DNA from: Lutraria lutraria | Lineage: Eukaryota; Mollusca; Bivalvia; Venerida; Mactridae | Assembly (NCBI GenBank): GCA_964023205.1 | Contig: OZ026843.1 | Span: forward strand, 10,521,093 to 10,585,092 | DNA: 64,000 nt | Direction: 5' to 3' | Shown here: positions 12,501-23,520 of the stretch, one piece after another | How the letters are laid out: every line of letters begins with the position of its first letter | How positions within the stretch are numbered: position 1 is the stretch's first letter | The notes under the pieces: model-generated | Told to the model about the DNA's origin: nothing | The model's input: only the letters and a program-made list of their open reading frames with translations | The model's database searches: none | Program-made: the position numbers and the translations under genes

Positions 12501-15500
12501 ATTAAAATCTTACTGAATGAAAAAAATGTAAATATCAGTATTAAAATCTTACTGAATGAAAAAAATGTAAATATCAGTATTAAAATCTTACTGAATGAAA
12601 AAAATGTAAATATCAGTATTAAAATCTTACTGAATGAAAAAAATGTAAATATCAGTATTAAAATCTTACTGAATGAAAAAAATGTAAATATCAGTATTAA
12701 AATCTTACTGAATGAAAAAAATGTAAATATCAGTATTAATTAAAATCTCACAGAATGAAAAATGTAAATATCAGTATTAAAATCTCACAGAATGAAAATA
12801 ATGAAAACATATAAATATGGAATACGAGTGTTTATATTCAATAATGTAGGTTAACTAGAAAATCTTACGATGTCAATGATTAAATTAATATATTATACTT
12901 TTGTGTAAATATAAGTACATTATATTAAGGTAGTAAAGAATGAAAAAAATGTAAATGTAAAAATTAAAATAGCACATAATGAAAATCTGTTTATACAGTT
13001 ATATGAGTTTTAAAGTGGTAAAGAATGAAAACGTGTAAATATATATGTATATAAAATACGAGTGCTTACATTCAATAATAAGTTAACAAGAACATCTAAC
13101 GTTGTAAATGATTCAATGAATATACATGTACATACTGTGTGACAAAACAGCAGGTTAATTAAACGGCAGAGGAAGTATTATACAATATGGTTAAACAACC
13201 AGTGAGAAACGTTATATCAATGTCTTCATTATAAGTATTCGATCAACAAAAGCAAGTAAAGGTCAAGTTAAGATGCAGTGATAATGAATTTAAGTAATGA
13301 ACTGGATGTGTTAAAGATGAAAATGATAGCAACTTCTTCCAGCCATTCTAATAATCTTTCATCAGGTTAGAACTAAAAGGGTCTATCTGCACTTTTAATT
13401 TTTGTCAGACAGACCCTTTTGATCCTAACATGACGTTTTTTTGTGATATTTAGTTGAGACACTCAAACATTATTTCTACATAAACTGTTTAATGATACAG
13501 AAATTTATTTGCGTTAATAGTTCTATCTGGATACACCTCTATCACTAAAGTTAGAAAAGTCGCTAAATGCAGACCATGGCCTGGTTTTTTGGTGCTACAT
13601 TACACCCCAATGAAAATACATAAATGATTTAGATCAGTTTTCAAACCGAAATGTATCTGTATTTGAAGATATACTGAAAGATCAGACTATTTCAGTTACA
13701 AATCAGGAGAACTGAGTTTTTACTAAGAAGTAAAGTCATGGAGAACAGAGTTTTTACTAAAAAGTATACGTAAAGTCATGCGCGGAAGCCGCACCATATC
13801 TGAAATTTGAATATCTGAATAGCATTGACATGAACAGTGTTGGGTTTTATGCCTCATATTTTAACTATCAATTAATATCTATATAAAGATATGCCAATTG
13901 TTGAAGCAATAGACTAAAATGTCTATTCTTAAAGAAGTAGGCTAAAACGTAAATGTTTATTGTAATTCTAAACATGAATGAGTTTAACCACAATGATGAA
14001 TTGAAAACAGTTCAATGATAAATACATATGACATGACATCGCATTAATTAGTGTACAATACATATGAATATGTATTTGTTCACATTATGGTTTACTTGAG
14101 CATGAACTAAGTACCACTTTTATGCCAAGTTTTTATATTTCTTGCATTCAGAGATATCTAAGATAACAAAGAACTATGAAGTCTGGTTACCAATAGCAAT
14201 AAACTCAGCACAGTATACTTAGCATCTACTCTACGTGAGTGTTAATCTACTCGCAAAATCCTTTCAAACCTTTCGAGAACGCAATAATCATGTTCTCTGT
14301 GAACGACTGGCCAGCATTAACCCTCTACAATGTCATGTCTAAATTCTACAAACTTCTTAGCAAAAAAACGTAAAAGATGTATTTTTTTTTATTATTCGAT
14401 TTATCATGAAAAATGAATAACTGAAAAAAGGGCTTATATTATCTAGTGCAAATAATGGGTGAGTGAGCTCATTAGATTGTCAAAATGAGAAAATTAAAAA
14501 ACACCATAAAACACGTTTATTTGTGTATCAACTGTTTATTTAATGTAAAAGTTTGATAAATGTTTGCAAAATTGGACAGAAAAGACAGTTTGGCTTAAAA
14601 AGAATGAATAGTTTTCGTTTGCTTTGACTTTACTCTAACAAATTTCTTGATTTATTTTGGATCGTTCGTTCTTAGTTTTCTTTGAAAGCATTCATAACAT
14701 TAAGGTGATGTAATAAATATACACAACTATGCAAAATTATAAATTACGATAGAATATTACAGCCCAAGCATTCATTGCAGTATACTACAACCAAAATTTA
14801 GTAAGGATCACTTACTCGATGTTTTTTAATAGTCCGTACACACAAAATATTTCATGCATGTATATAGCTCTATGATCATCATTAATTTCAATCATTGCAC
14901 TAGCAAATGATGCTTGAATAACCAAATATTGATCGGGTCTATTCATCAGTACAACTAGTATTTAAATTATAAAGCATTCACTTCAAACAATATCAAAAGT
15001 GATCTTTATCAAATTTCGATTAGTACACGAGCAGTGTTAGGTAAATAAAAAAGTATATTTTGACTGATTATTGTGTTACCAGACTCTATTCACTTACGAA
15101 TCTTTGGAACTTTCCTGATTAAAACAGGTAGTGGAATTGGTCGTCGATAAAAAGTAGGAAATGGGTAGTAGGGAACTTTAAAATAATATAAAAACTAGAA
15201 GTTAGTATATTTTACAAAAGTACCTAGCAAAGGGGTTGTAAGCTACAAATATGGTAACTTGTCGAAAGCAATGATTGAGTTTGATTTCAGTGTATTGTTA
15301 TAGCATCTTTGTCTCATTTTCGTTTCTTTAAATTAACATGAGAGTTGAATTGTCCAGCAGTTATGTAGTTAGTTCCTAGTATGTCAAACAGAATTTTAAA
15401 ACAGTCAAATAAGGAAAATTACTTTTTTCTTAATAATACTTTGAACGACATGGTGAATGTGTTTCAAACACTCAAACTAAAAGTAAGGGACAATAAAACA

Positions 15501-18500
15501 ATTAAGAGATTAGACCTCTTGTGATTTTGGAGAGTCAGGGGTCACATATGTTGTAGTAGCTGTTCAGTGTCTTTATAATGATAGTAACAACAAACAAAGT
15601 ATTGCTTTCGACAATACCATATTTAACATGAAAAAGTCTAAACAATGTAGAAATAAATCTTCATCTGAAAGATTTCATCTTACGACGTGGTGGAGGCTGA
15701 TGTGTTATTATCGGTTGTGGGGGTGGAGGTTGGTATCTCGGTATTCTCACAGGTACGGGTATAACCCTCGGTTCTGTAAAATAAGTACTTCATAACTTCT
15801 GTATAGTAATATTTATCAGTATATTAACATAAGAAACCGTTACCCAATACGCACTACAAGAAAGACAATAATAAAAGATAAAACAACGTTTACCATTCCA
15901 TTACCAAACAAGCAGCAATCACAAAATGTCACTTTTAGAAGATCCACAAATTATCTAGGTGTTTTATTTTTCATTATATCTGAAAAGTCGGCAGCACTGA
16001 ACATTAAGTCATTAACCAATTTTGTGCGCAAATGCACATGTATTCATGTAGAGAAAATTATTTGTAACTGCAAGTGTGTTGGAATTAACAAATGACTGAC
16101 TTATTCACAGTCTTGCATTTAACGAGTCTGTACTCTGACGTAAATTATCGAAACAGACAAAAGACACTTATAAACTCGGGTAAGGTAAGGTAAGCTTGGA
16201 CATTTAGAAAGCAGAAAGTAGGTCTTAGTTATCACAACATAATTATATTATGTCGATCATAACTTCAGTCTACAAGCAAAGGGACGCGTCTCTGAAAAAA
16301 GAATATATTTTTGGAACGAACATTTGGCTCACATCTTTGTGTATGTAGAGCATTTGTGGGAGCTGTTTAAGAGTGTTGTTGTGTGATTAATTGTGTAAGC
16401 CATGCTGTCTGCTGTGTACGATTTGTCGCTGAGTTAGGCTTGGAAAAGGTTAGTATGGTCTGTTACGGTAAGTTTGTGATGCGTCTGTTTACTTTTCACT
16501 TTTTAGTTATTCAATGAATGTAGTTGTATACACGAGTGACGATGAGAGCCGTTATTGTTACTTTATGGTCGTGTAGTCAAGATATTAAATTGCATGTGAC
16601 ATTTCAAGGAAATGTTTTTGTGTTCTGAGTATTTATTGTCAGTAAAAACACATTGTCAAGTACAATATAGCCTTAGGATCACTTACTTTAACCACCCGAT
16701 TATATCGAATCTCATTGACATTCATACAAGGTCCTTCACGTTTGTACAACTTTGTTTCTGTTCATTTTTTATAAATAAACAATACAACATTTTAGTGCCA
16801 CCTTTCCCCAAGTCACAAATGTCCGGCGTTGACAAACCTTTACCCATGTGCAATACTAGACTAGCGAAATATAACACGGGGGATTTCAACTAAAGACATA
16901 CCTGAAGTTCTTTCTGATTTCTTCTTTTCTAAGATCAACACAAACGTTCATTTTTTATATGACATTTTGTAATATATACATTTTATAATAAAACTTATAT
17001 TAAAGTAAAACATGATTATTATTCCAATCATAATCATACATTATTTTTTAAATTGTTAATTAGTTCTTTCAGATTAGATATATATTATAAAAATATTAAC
17101 TGATGATATGAACAAATAAGTCGCAGTGTTTTATTTGACAAAATATTTTCAAGATTAGAACAAAGTTAAACAATATGTTTAAAAAAAGAACAGTGAGTTT
17201 AAATACTAGGAAGTATCAAATAGTTACCACTTGGCAGATGATCATGTCATCACTGAAGTATCATTTGCTTAGTGTATTGGTTTACATCTGTATATTGTAA
17301 ACTTTGTAATTTCCTTCAAAATTGCCTTTTGAATTGCGAACTGCAGTCTAGTAGACATTTTTTAATTTGAATCGCGAATTTCAAACTTCGTTTCGACTTT
17401 AGGCAACCCACTAAGTGGGGATTTACTATTAATGTATATACAATCTTAAAATTAAGTATAACAGCGATTTATGTTTTATATAATTCGTGTAAATCAAAAT
17501 AACTCCTACTATTTTAGGTCATTCGTTAACTGCTTTTCTTTTGAAACCCATGATTAAATGTTTTAATGTCCCAATGGTTCTATTTAACTGACAAATGAAG
17601 GCAAAACATCGATGATAATAAATTATATACATCTGTCATAACTCGACCTACATCACTTTGTGTATGTTCTCCAAAGAAGTCACTTAACTGGTTGACATTT
17701 ATCAATGTCCGTTATTGTGCAACGGGACACTTTGACTTCTTTTAATGTTCCCATTAATAGCTCAAATGGATAATTATTTCAATGATTTTTTTAAAGTTTT
17801 TAAATGGTTACGTTAAAATGAATCAACAAGTCTTATAAGTTATCTACTACATTTTTTACATGATTTTAGTTCGTGTGATCCTAAAACAGCCAACAGTCTA
17901 GAATCCACGCTCAGAATGGCGAACTTGAAAGTCATCAAAATTGTAATCGTGACTTTAGACAACAGCTTCATGTTCCATGGTACATAAGACGTAAAAATGT
18001 TTGTTTCCAGATATATGCTCATGAAATGTATTTGTAAGAAGACAGGGAAATTTTGAAAGCGTGCTGAAAGGTTTAAAAGTGAGAAAGTGTGTGTACCGTT
18101 CCATGCGCCTAATAACAAGTCTAGGATCGCGGGGGACAAGGGTAGATCGGGTAACCGCAGAAACAAATATTATTTTAGCATAAATATCCACACTGTGGAT
18201 GCTACTTATGCAAATAAAGACAAATTACCAAAGTTAGTGTGAACATATTGTTTTGAAAGGAAGATAAATTATGAAATGCCATTATATGGTGAGATTTGGT
18301 GGGTGACATACAATCTCCATATTCTGTGCTAATATTACTTTTCCAATCTTTACATGTGTATTGCGAACAGAGCTTGTTTGTCGCTAGCTTTTTTTGAAAA
18401 CACAAAGACTGTTTGGACAAATGAAATCTGTATGTTTTGTTACCACAAGAAACATACAGAAAACTATATTGTTTGTAATGTTTGCATTCACAAAACATGT

Positions 18501-20569
18501 CCTGGTACGTTTTGAAGTTTATGTTTGGACAAGACCACCCTCCAGTAATCCCATGTCTTCTAGTATAAATGGTAGCACCTACAAAAGGTACAATAACAGA
18601 CTGTTCACATTTTTATCATTCAATTGTATTCAAAGTTTGCACAATTTTGCAAAGTTATGTCGCTAGATTGGTTTGCTCTAGTAAAGTCATGAAATAACAG
18701 TAAAGCGCTATAATGGAGATTCAAAAGCAATGGATATGATCATATTGCTTTTTTTCCGGAAAAAAAGATCAATTTAAGCGATTATAATACTAGGTAATTA
18801 TATACTTAAAGTACTATTAGCTGTTTGGATATTAAAATTAAAGTAGATATTATTTTACCTAGAACTATGTCTTATCAGTGAAACTGACTTTTACTTGCAA
18901 TAAAACATTCGGAACTTTCGTTTTTAATCACGAAGTTCATATAGAAAAGTAGCAAAGTATTTTTTCAATGATATTGCACAAAAAAAAGAAAAAGCATCTG
19001 ACAACATTTTTACAAGAAAAGAAAGGCATTATGTAAATATTGTTTTAGAGAAATAAAAAATAAAATTTCTTATATACATTTTTTTATCTATTTTACTATC
19101 ATTTTATCTATTGTTCTGTATTTACAAAATTCAAAAAGCTAATGGGACTTAAAGGTCTAAAAATAAAATCATAAGAATATTAAATGGTCCATCATGACAT
19201 GTATGTTTGAAATGGTCGATCATGACATATAATGCAGTAAATGGCTAGTCATAGCTAAAACATTTGAATTTTGAGATCGCATGAATATTTTACACTGAGT
19301 GCTAAAATAGATCTTCCTTAACCATTCATCAAACCACCCAATAAAATTTGTGATTCTTTTTATTTATTTGATGCACGTGTCATTTTCATGGTCATACAAT
19401 TCCAATAATGATGTGCCTAGGAGCAAATTTGGTGACATTATTTAGAATATCTATCTAAATCAACATTCATAAATACAGTAATCTAACACATTGATATTAA
19501 TTATGCTGAACTCTTTACAATTATGTTGAATATCATTTTAACATAGGTACGTTTGTACGCTTTGAAAAGTTCAATATTTCGGATTAAACTGTTACTCAGA
19601 AAATGAATGCAATTTGTGTTCTTCAAACTTCCGAGAGAAACAGTCAACTGCACGAAGTCAAGAAACATTCGTGGTATATTTAAAAAAACATACATAACTG
19701 ACAGACAATCACGAGATACGCTTGTCTGAATTATCTGAATGTGAACTGTTCAATTTAGAATAAGAACAGGGTCTATCATTCATACAGAATCAGGGACCAG
19801 AATCCAAGTGCCTTAGTGGTGAATTTGCAGGTAAACAAACTTGGCCCATAAACAGTATGACAAAATTTGGGGAGAATCGAATGGAGGAGGTACACTACTG
19901 CGGGTGCCGCCTTACGCAGGTGTTTCCATAGCAATACGTTCAGTCATGATGGGTGTAAAAAAGGTCATGTTTACTACATGAATAGATCATGAATAAAAAA
20001 CTATTTTTAAATGTTTGTTATTAATCTAAGCATATAACAGAGAGCTTAGATGTATGTGCTTATTAAAATACCTATTGAATACACGTATAGAATACAGACA
20101 ATGTAGGATTCAAATTCACAAACAATGACAAAAACAAATAAATACATGACCACAAACGATAATTTAAACCATAACAAGAGTAAATAATGAAAATAACTGC
20201 ACCTGGGTGATATTGGCCAGCAACAGAATATCCGCCCCAATAAGGCATCAAGGATCTGGGACCAGCGTAAGGGTATCGGGACCGCGGCATCAATGTGGGT
20301 ACAGACATCCTGTCTGACGGCATCATACCAGGGAATGACATTCTCTCCCCCGGCATCACGTTCATAAAAGGACGAGGACCTCCCCCAATCGGGGGCAACG
20401 CATAACCACCATAACCCGGAGACCCTCTGTAAAAGGGTCCATTCATATTGCCACCTTGTGTCACAGGTCGGCCACGAAAGGGTGCTAATGAATTCGCAGG
20501 TTCGACTATTTTGCTACCTTCCAGCGCAGGTGTCAAAACCTGATTCCTGCGTTGTTCAAACGTCGACAT
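6434..20569 (-). CDS. Gene 2: uncharacterised 471-aa protein, 11 exons (overview)
   Basis: Eleven exons join without a phase conflict: 20203-20569, 15684-15773, 15098-15175, 12362-12400, 11944-12023, 10230-10316, 8752-8919, 8417-8518, 7641-7745, 7054-7191, 6434-6595. They total 1,416 nt, or 471 codons plus stop. Residues 1-191 are disordered-looking and rich in Pro, Gly, Met, Tyr and Arg, ending in a Lys-rich patch. Residues 192-471 are mostly helical and ordered-looking, with hydrophobic runs such as FLFGIILKEIVAALHRIYL and FLLMVGIFVSRSLV and scattered Cys. I do not recognise the family and see no signal peptide or clear catalytic motif. Exons 1-4 have phase-1 donors, while exons 6-10 are all phase 0, so the disordered and folded halves are built differently. 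An in-frame TGA upstream of the first ATG supports the start. Confidence 0.75.
6905..6993 (-). mobile_element. tRNA-like SINE head
   Basis: On the minus strand there is an A-box-like TAGTCCAGTGGTTAG and, about 40 nt on, a B box GTTCGAATCC, as in tRNA-derived SINE promoters for RNA polymerase III. The cloverleaf is degenerate, so I read it as a SINE fragment and not a tRNA gene. It lies in the last intron of gene 2. Confidence 0.55.
7054..7191 (-). CDS. Gene 2 exon 10
   Basis: Acceptor GTTTTCAG, donor GTAGGT, 138 bp, phase 0-0, residues 373-418. It starts ILLKPVDYGLSSEPLSEIAE and continues into a helical NLRVVASTILYMVRNIAS. Confidence 0.8.
7641..7745 (-). CDS. Gene 2 exon 9
   Basis: Acceptor ATGAATCAAG (poor pyrimidine tract), donor GTAAGT, 105 bp, phase 0-0, residues 338-372. 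It begins DRMEFTENGRTVNIGSMEAF and then has the hydrophobic FLLMVGIFVSRSLVTT. The frame agrees with both neighbours; the weak acceptor is the only soft point. Confidence 0.7.
8070..8305 (-). mobile_element. tRNA-derived SINE, longest copy
   Basis: Read on the minus strand, it starts with a tRNA-Ser/Leu-like head (A box TGGTCGAGTGGTTAAGG, B box GATTCGAGCCC). A body follows with the words GTTGCTTACGGAGGATGG and AGTCTAGCACTGGTTCTTC, and it ends in an AAACAAAC tail. Body-only copies are at about 12190-12330 and 61807-61925. Amplification by LINE machinery is the family's usual route (established for tRNA SINEs). Confidence 0.7.
8417..8518 (-). CDS. Gene 2 exon 8
   Basis: Acceptor CACCTTCCAG, donor GTAAGT, 102 bp, phase 0-0, residues 304-337. 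It runs from PGTGVLGTHRKSAVFELIRN to GYFWQVEK. Confidence 0.8.
8752..8919 (-). CDS. Gene 2 exon 7
   Basis: Acceptor TTTCTTTCAG, donor GTACGT, 168 bp, phase 0-0, residues 248-303. It starts PNGNIYPVLTDIIGPNCYD and ends in a helix LQYVVENVIYHITEIM, with an acidic/basic KDPREE turn between. This is the longest exon of the folded domain and the best piece for a homology search. Confidence 0.85.
9031..9290. repeat. Dispersed repeat pair, copy 1
   Basis: About 260 bp here resembles 18871-19165 in the same orientation. Shared words include AATCACGAAG, TTTTTCAATGATATTGCA, AGAAAAAGCA and CTATTGTTCT. Divergence and indels are considerable. It is an unclassified non-coding interspersed repeat inside gene 2 introns. 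Confidence 0.6.
9556..9712. repeat. 37-bp tandem repeat, about 4 copies
   Basis: Units contain AAATAAAACGACGTGCTATT followed by CTTACGACACCGTTT. The middle copies are nearly identical and the outer ones diverged. The units are unusually CpG-rich (ACGACGTG, CACGACACCG) for this AT-rich intron. Confidence 0.85.
10230..10316 (-). CDS. Gene 2 exon 6
   Basis: Acceptor TTTTATTTCACAG, donor GTAAG, 87 bp, phase 0-0, residues 219-247. Starts NVQSRPSSMFLFG, then the hydrophobic helix IILKEIVAALHRIYLN. Confidence 0.8.
10887..11061. mobile_element. MITE family B, copy 2
   Basis: Starts near CTGTGCAACCTCTCC and ends near GAAAGGTTGCTACTTTAC, with internal GTTGCTCTAGAGGTTAAA. It lies in the intron between gene 2 exons 5 and 6. 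Confidence 0.65.
11944..12023 (-). CDS. Gene 2 exon 5
   Basis: Acceptor GTTATTTTCAG, donor GTTACT (weak but in phase), 80 bp, phase 1 in and 0 out. It encodes R192-K218, with SEARDKFRHVALAAFFIAHL in the first helix of the folded domain. It is the hinge where the disordered phase-1 exons give way to the phase-0 exons. Confidence 0.75.
12190..12330. mobile_element. SINE body, truncated copy
   Basis: Shares TTTCAACAGTCAGAGTTATA, ATCGTTCATGGGAAAAACCA and AGTACTAGACTCCCATACTC with the copy at 8070-8305, in the same orientation. The tRNA-like head is missing. Confidence 0.65.
12362..12400 (-). CDS. Gene 2 exon 4 (39-bp Lys-rich microexon)
   Basis: Acceptor CACTTTTTTTCAG, donor GTAAGTA, 39 bp, phase 1-1. 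It encodes PKKPVKKKAHTGP, a basic linker that could serve as a nuclear-localisation-like or RNA-binding patch (inference). The sequence just upstream of its acceptor is the last unit of the 39-bp array listed next. Confidence 0.75.
12401..12800 (-). repeat. 39-bp tandem array made of 3'-splice-site copies
   Basis: About nine to ten units run through this interval, several of them identical 39-mers starting at 12436, 12475, 12514 and so on. On the transcribed minus strand each unit carries GTAAGA (donor-like), AATACTGAT (branchpoint-like) and TTTTTTTCATTCAG (pyrimidine tract plus AG). The unit nearest the exon is the real acceptor region of exon 4: TACTGATATTCAC then TTTTTTTCAG. Units at the far end are diverged, consistent with growth from the acceptor outward. 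Confidence 0.85.
12801..15097 (-). other. Intron 3 of gene 2
   Basis: AT-rich non-coding sequence. Apart from degenerate copies of the array words (GAATGAAAAAAATGTAAAT near 12940) and a stem-loop at 13361-13437, I see nothing functional. A GTAAGT donor near 14811 lacks a usable acceptor. Confidence 0.6.
13361..13437. other. Long stem-loop, pre-miRNA-sized
   Basis: Left arm words GGTTAGAACTAAAAGGGTCT and TATCTG pair with right arm words CAGACAGACCCTTTT and GATCCTAACATGA. About 28 bp pair with a handful of mismatches, around a loop of roughly 16 nt. It could be a small foldback element or a hairpin RNA; sequence alone does not decide. Confidence 0.5.
15098..15175 (-). CDS. Gene 2 exon 3
   Basis: Acceptor TATTATTTTAAAG, donor GTAAGTG, 78 bp, phase 1-1. 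It encodes LPYYPFPTFYRRPIPLPVLI then RKVPKI, a Pro/Tyr/Arg-rich linker. Being symmetric, it could be skipped without a frameshift. Confidence 0.75.
15684..15773 (-). CDS. Gene 2 exon 2
   Basis: Acceptor TTATTTTACAG, donor GTAAGA, 90 bp, phase 1-1. It encodes EPRVIPVPVRIPRYQPPPPQ then PIITHQPPPR, a polyproline linker. If the donor is ignored the frame soon stops (RRKMKSFR then TGA), giving a possible short isoform. Confidence 0.75.
15774..20202 (-). other. Intron 1 of gene 2
   Basis: Long AT-rich intron with no supported exon. It contains the second copy of a diverged interspersed repeat (18871-19165). The 90-108-aa open frames near 16.6 kb and 18.0-18.6 kb have no splice-site or composition support. 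Confidence 0.55.
18871..19165. repeat. Dispersed repeat pair, copy 2
   Basis: Matches 9031-9290 in word order (AATCACGAAG, TTTTTTCAATGATATTGCA, AGAAAAAGCA, ATCTATTGTTCT) with insertions of A/T runs. Unclassified. Confidence 0.6.
20203..20569 (-). CDS. Gene 2 exon 1, Pro/Gly/Met-rich N-terminus
   Basis: The frame opens with MSTFEQRRNQVL and an in-frame TGA lies five codons upstream, which fixes the start. It encodes 122 residues of low-complexity sequence: GSPGYGGYALPP, then PGERMSFPGMM and PSDRMSVPTLM, a near-repeat of a P-x-(E/D)RMS-(F/V)-P unit, and finally YWGGYSVAGQYHP. The donor is CCAG followed by GTGCAG, leaving phase 1. The composition suggests an intrinsically disordered segment. 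Upstream, about 230-250 nt from the ATG, a TTATATA word may be a core promoter element (weak). Confidence 0.8.
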
Positions 20570-21860
20570 AACACGAACACCGTCTCAGTCTAGGCAATGT
20601 CTAACCCTTATCGTAGTGTTTCGGACCAAACATGGACAAACATACAATCCTACATGATACTTGAAGTTCTTGAACGATAAAAAAACACTAAAATTTCCTA
20701 AATTATCACTTTTCGTAAACACTAATATCCAATCAGTACAATGTGAATCTAACGTCGAACTTTAAAGTTGATCGTCTAAGACCATACGATGCTCGACGTA
20801 TATAACGCAAGGGCGTTCACCTGCTCCCAGTGGGTTTAAATTGTCAATGTAGAAAACTAACTTATTCAGTATCTTTTGCACTAAACTCTATAATATTTCA
20901 CAAATCAAACTTCTTAACACTTAACCATCCTTGTATAGTGAATTTCCAATTTATTGGTATATTATTTAAATCGGTTCGATTGAATCTTCCTATAAACCTG
21001 ACAGAAATCAATAATTTGATTTCAATTACGATTTAAACTCTCGGCTATAATAGACCACATACTTTTATTAAAGAGTTTTTATACGATGATCGGGCAACAT
21101 AAACTTCACCCGAAAAAATGCGCATCAATATACGAGAAGCTTTCAAAATGACAGCTTGTTCGATCAATAAGCTAATGATAGGAAAATGTTTTTAATATAT
21201 ATTGAAAAATTGAGTATTTCAACAAATAATAAAGCTGTCTAAACAAAATCTATTATTACCACTTACACGAAGTCCCATTAAATTGTCAGTTCAATTTATA
21301 TTTATTAAAGATTGTTTATAATAATCTAAGACTGAATGCATCGTATATCGTCCATAAACAAAACATGAAACATAAATGACAATGAACATATTGACATGTA
21401 AAATTCTTGTAGCTCAGGGACTAAAACGTACATGTGAAATTTGCTTTCGCGATATGAAATGATTGATTTTTTTCATATAAACTGTCAAAGACTGGACGAG
21501 TTCTCAGTACGAATGTATTTTGAGAGAATGGAAACTGTGTTCAGTAAAACTTGTTCGGACTGACACAATGTTCGGATAAGAAAGGTTTGGGATTAGAGAG
21601 GTTCATGGAAGAGAGAGGTTCTCGGATGAGAAAGATTTTCGGAGGAGAGATGTTTTCTTAATGTCTGTCTAGTACCTGGTTAGTTACCGAGAAAACACAG
21701 TTAATGAGCATTAAAGCTTAAAAGAAATAATTCTGGACCAGCTGACGTGTTCAGTTTAGACAGGATTCCGGAATATGAAGTTTCGGATTAGGGAAGTTAG
21801 AATGTACATGTATGTGATTGAAAAATCCACAACCTGCATGAAATGTCCATAAAACAAAGT

Positions 21861-22048
21861 ACAGTATAACCTCTGTAGAGCAACACCCTGTGTGAGTTGC
21901 AAATATTGACTGTTGTTTAGAGGTTGTTGCTCTACAGAGGTTAAATTTATAGTAAATATCAGTATAGGGAAATTTTGAAGGTGTTGTTATAGAGAGGTTG
22001 TTATTCTTGTTACTCTACAGAGGGCCACTCTGGAGGGGTTGTACTGTA
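21861..22048. mobile_element. MITE family B, copy 3
   Basis: Starts ACAGTATAACCTCTGTAGAG and ends GGAGGGGTTGTACTGTA. The interior repeats GTTGTTGCTCTACAGAGG in both orientations. Confidence 0.7.
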
Positions 22049-23146
22049 CATTTATTCCATCATAAATCCTCCATACAGATTTAGTTAAAAATATGTTATC
22101 CATAGTCCTGTACTTTTTTACGTATCTGCACAAAATGCCACTAAAATGTTAGTATCATAAAGACAGCATTGCCAATTGTTGTTATTTCTTTGATAGTTAT
22201 TTTAGATACTTGAAGTATTCAACGACACATATTGAAACTTTGTAAGAGTTTTTCCCCTTGTGAAAAATAGAACATATTAGTTTCTACAGATATTGCATGT
22301 TGATCTATACTTTTTTTTCATCAAACTACATGGACACTGCATTTTGAATCTCTTTGCCCTGAGTTTACATTGAAATTGAGTTTCTTTTTTCTCCAATCTT
22401 TGAAAAATTGGCTACTCCGATATCTTTGAAATGTTTAAGGGGAAAGATTGTCAAGACGTTTGAAAAAAATTCTTACGCTTAAAACCATTTTCTGTCACAG
22501 ACAGCAATAAATGATACTTTGGTTCAAAAAGTCTGTCTGCACTATTTTGATAAAATGATTTTGGTAAAACCTTAAGGACTTATGTAATGACATGAAATAA
22601 CTTGCGCACAAATGGCGCACGAAATAATATTATTCCAGCTCTGAGCTAACTGGGCGGGCTAAAGATGTGGTAAAATCTCCATAATAAGTCAAATTCTTCA
22701 ATCATTTAGCGAATTTATGATACTTATGTAAATACAATCGTAGCAACTGTATTTGATCTTTTTGATGGTTTAAAGAAACTTTAAACGTTTATACAGCGAT
22801 ATAATAAATGTAATTATTACTTTTGTTAAATTGAACAAATGATGAATTATAGAATCGAATTAGTTGATCAATCTAAGTCTGTTGTATTGTCATGAAGTTG
22901 GATGACAAAAGGAGCTGAATGTCGAACCAAGGTATTTATTGGAGATTTTTTATTTAAACATACATTGCATTGTATGTACGTTTTGTGGCGTTGGGTTTTG
23001 CAATCGTTGACTTAGTTTGAATACCAAGTATAATTATGTATGAATACATGAATAGACTGACCGATATTCTTTGAGGCATTGTGTTTAGTTTCATACTACG
23101 TGTACTCGTGTACTGAAATGAAAGAAACAGCAAATATCTCATTGGC

Positions 23147-23520
23147 ACAAAGCTCACACGTGGAGAAATCCTTAGGAATCCCTAAGTAGGGCTAACACGT
23201 GAAGGAATCCCTAGCAGTGTAAACATAACGAAAGAATTCCCTGGCAAGGCGAATACGTGAAGGAATTCACTAGCATGGTTAACAGGTAGAGGAATTGCCT
23301 AGCTGAGCTAACACGTTGAGGAATCCCCTTTTAGGGCTTACACGTGAGGGAATCCCATAGCAAAGCTAACAAGTGGAGGAAACCCCTAGCAGAGCTAACA
23401 CGTGAAGGAATTACCTAGCTGGGCTAACACGTGAAGGAATTACCTAGCTGAGCTAACACGTTGAGGAATCCCCTTGCAGTGTGAATACATGGAGGAATTC
23501 CCAAGCGGGAATAAATAAAT
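23147..23520. repeat. 29-bp tandem repeat, about 13 diverged copies
   Basis: Units resemble ACACGTGAAGGAATTACCTA followed by GCTGGGCTA. CACGTG, an E-box palindrome, recurs in many units. Divergence is high at the edges and low in the two central units near 23400-23455. No open frame runs through it. Confidence 0.85.

Noticed and set aside
14811..14880. Exon ending in a GTAAGT donor in gene 2 intron 3
   Set aside because: Two of three frames stop at once and the acceptor is weak.
15667..15777. Treating gene 2 exon 2 as a terminal exon ending RRKMKSFR
   Set aside because: A strong GTAAGA donor precedes the stop, and exons 3-11 continue in phase; kept only as a possible minor isoform.
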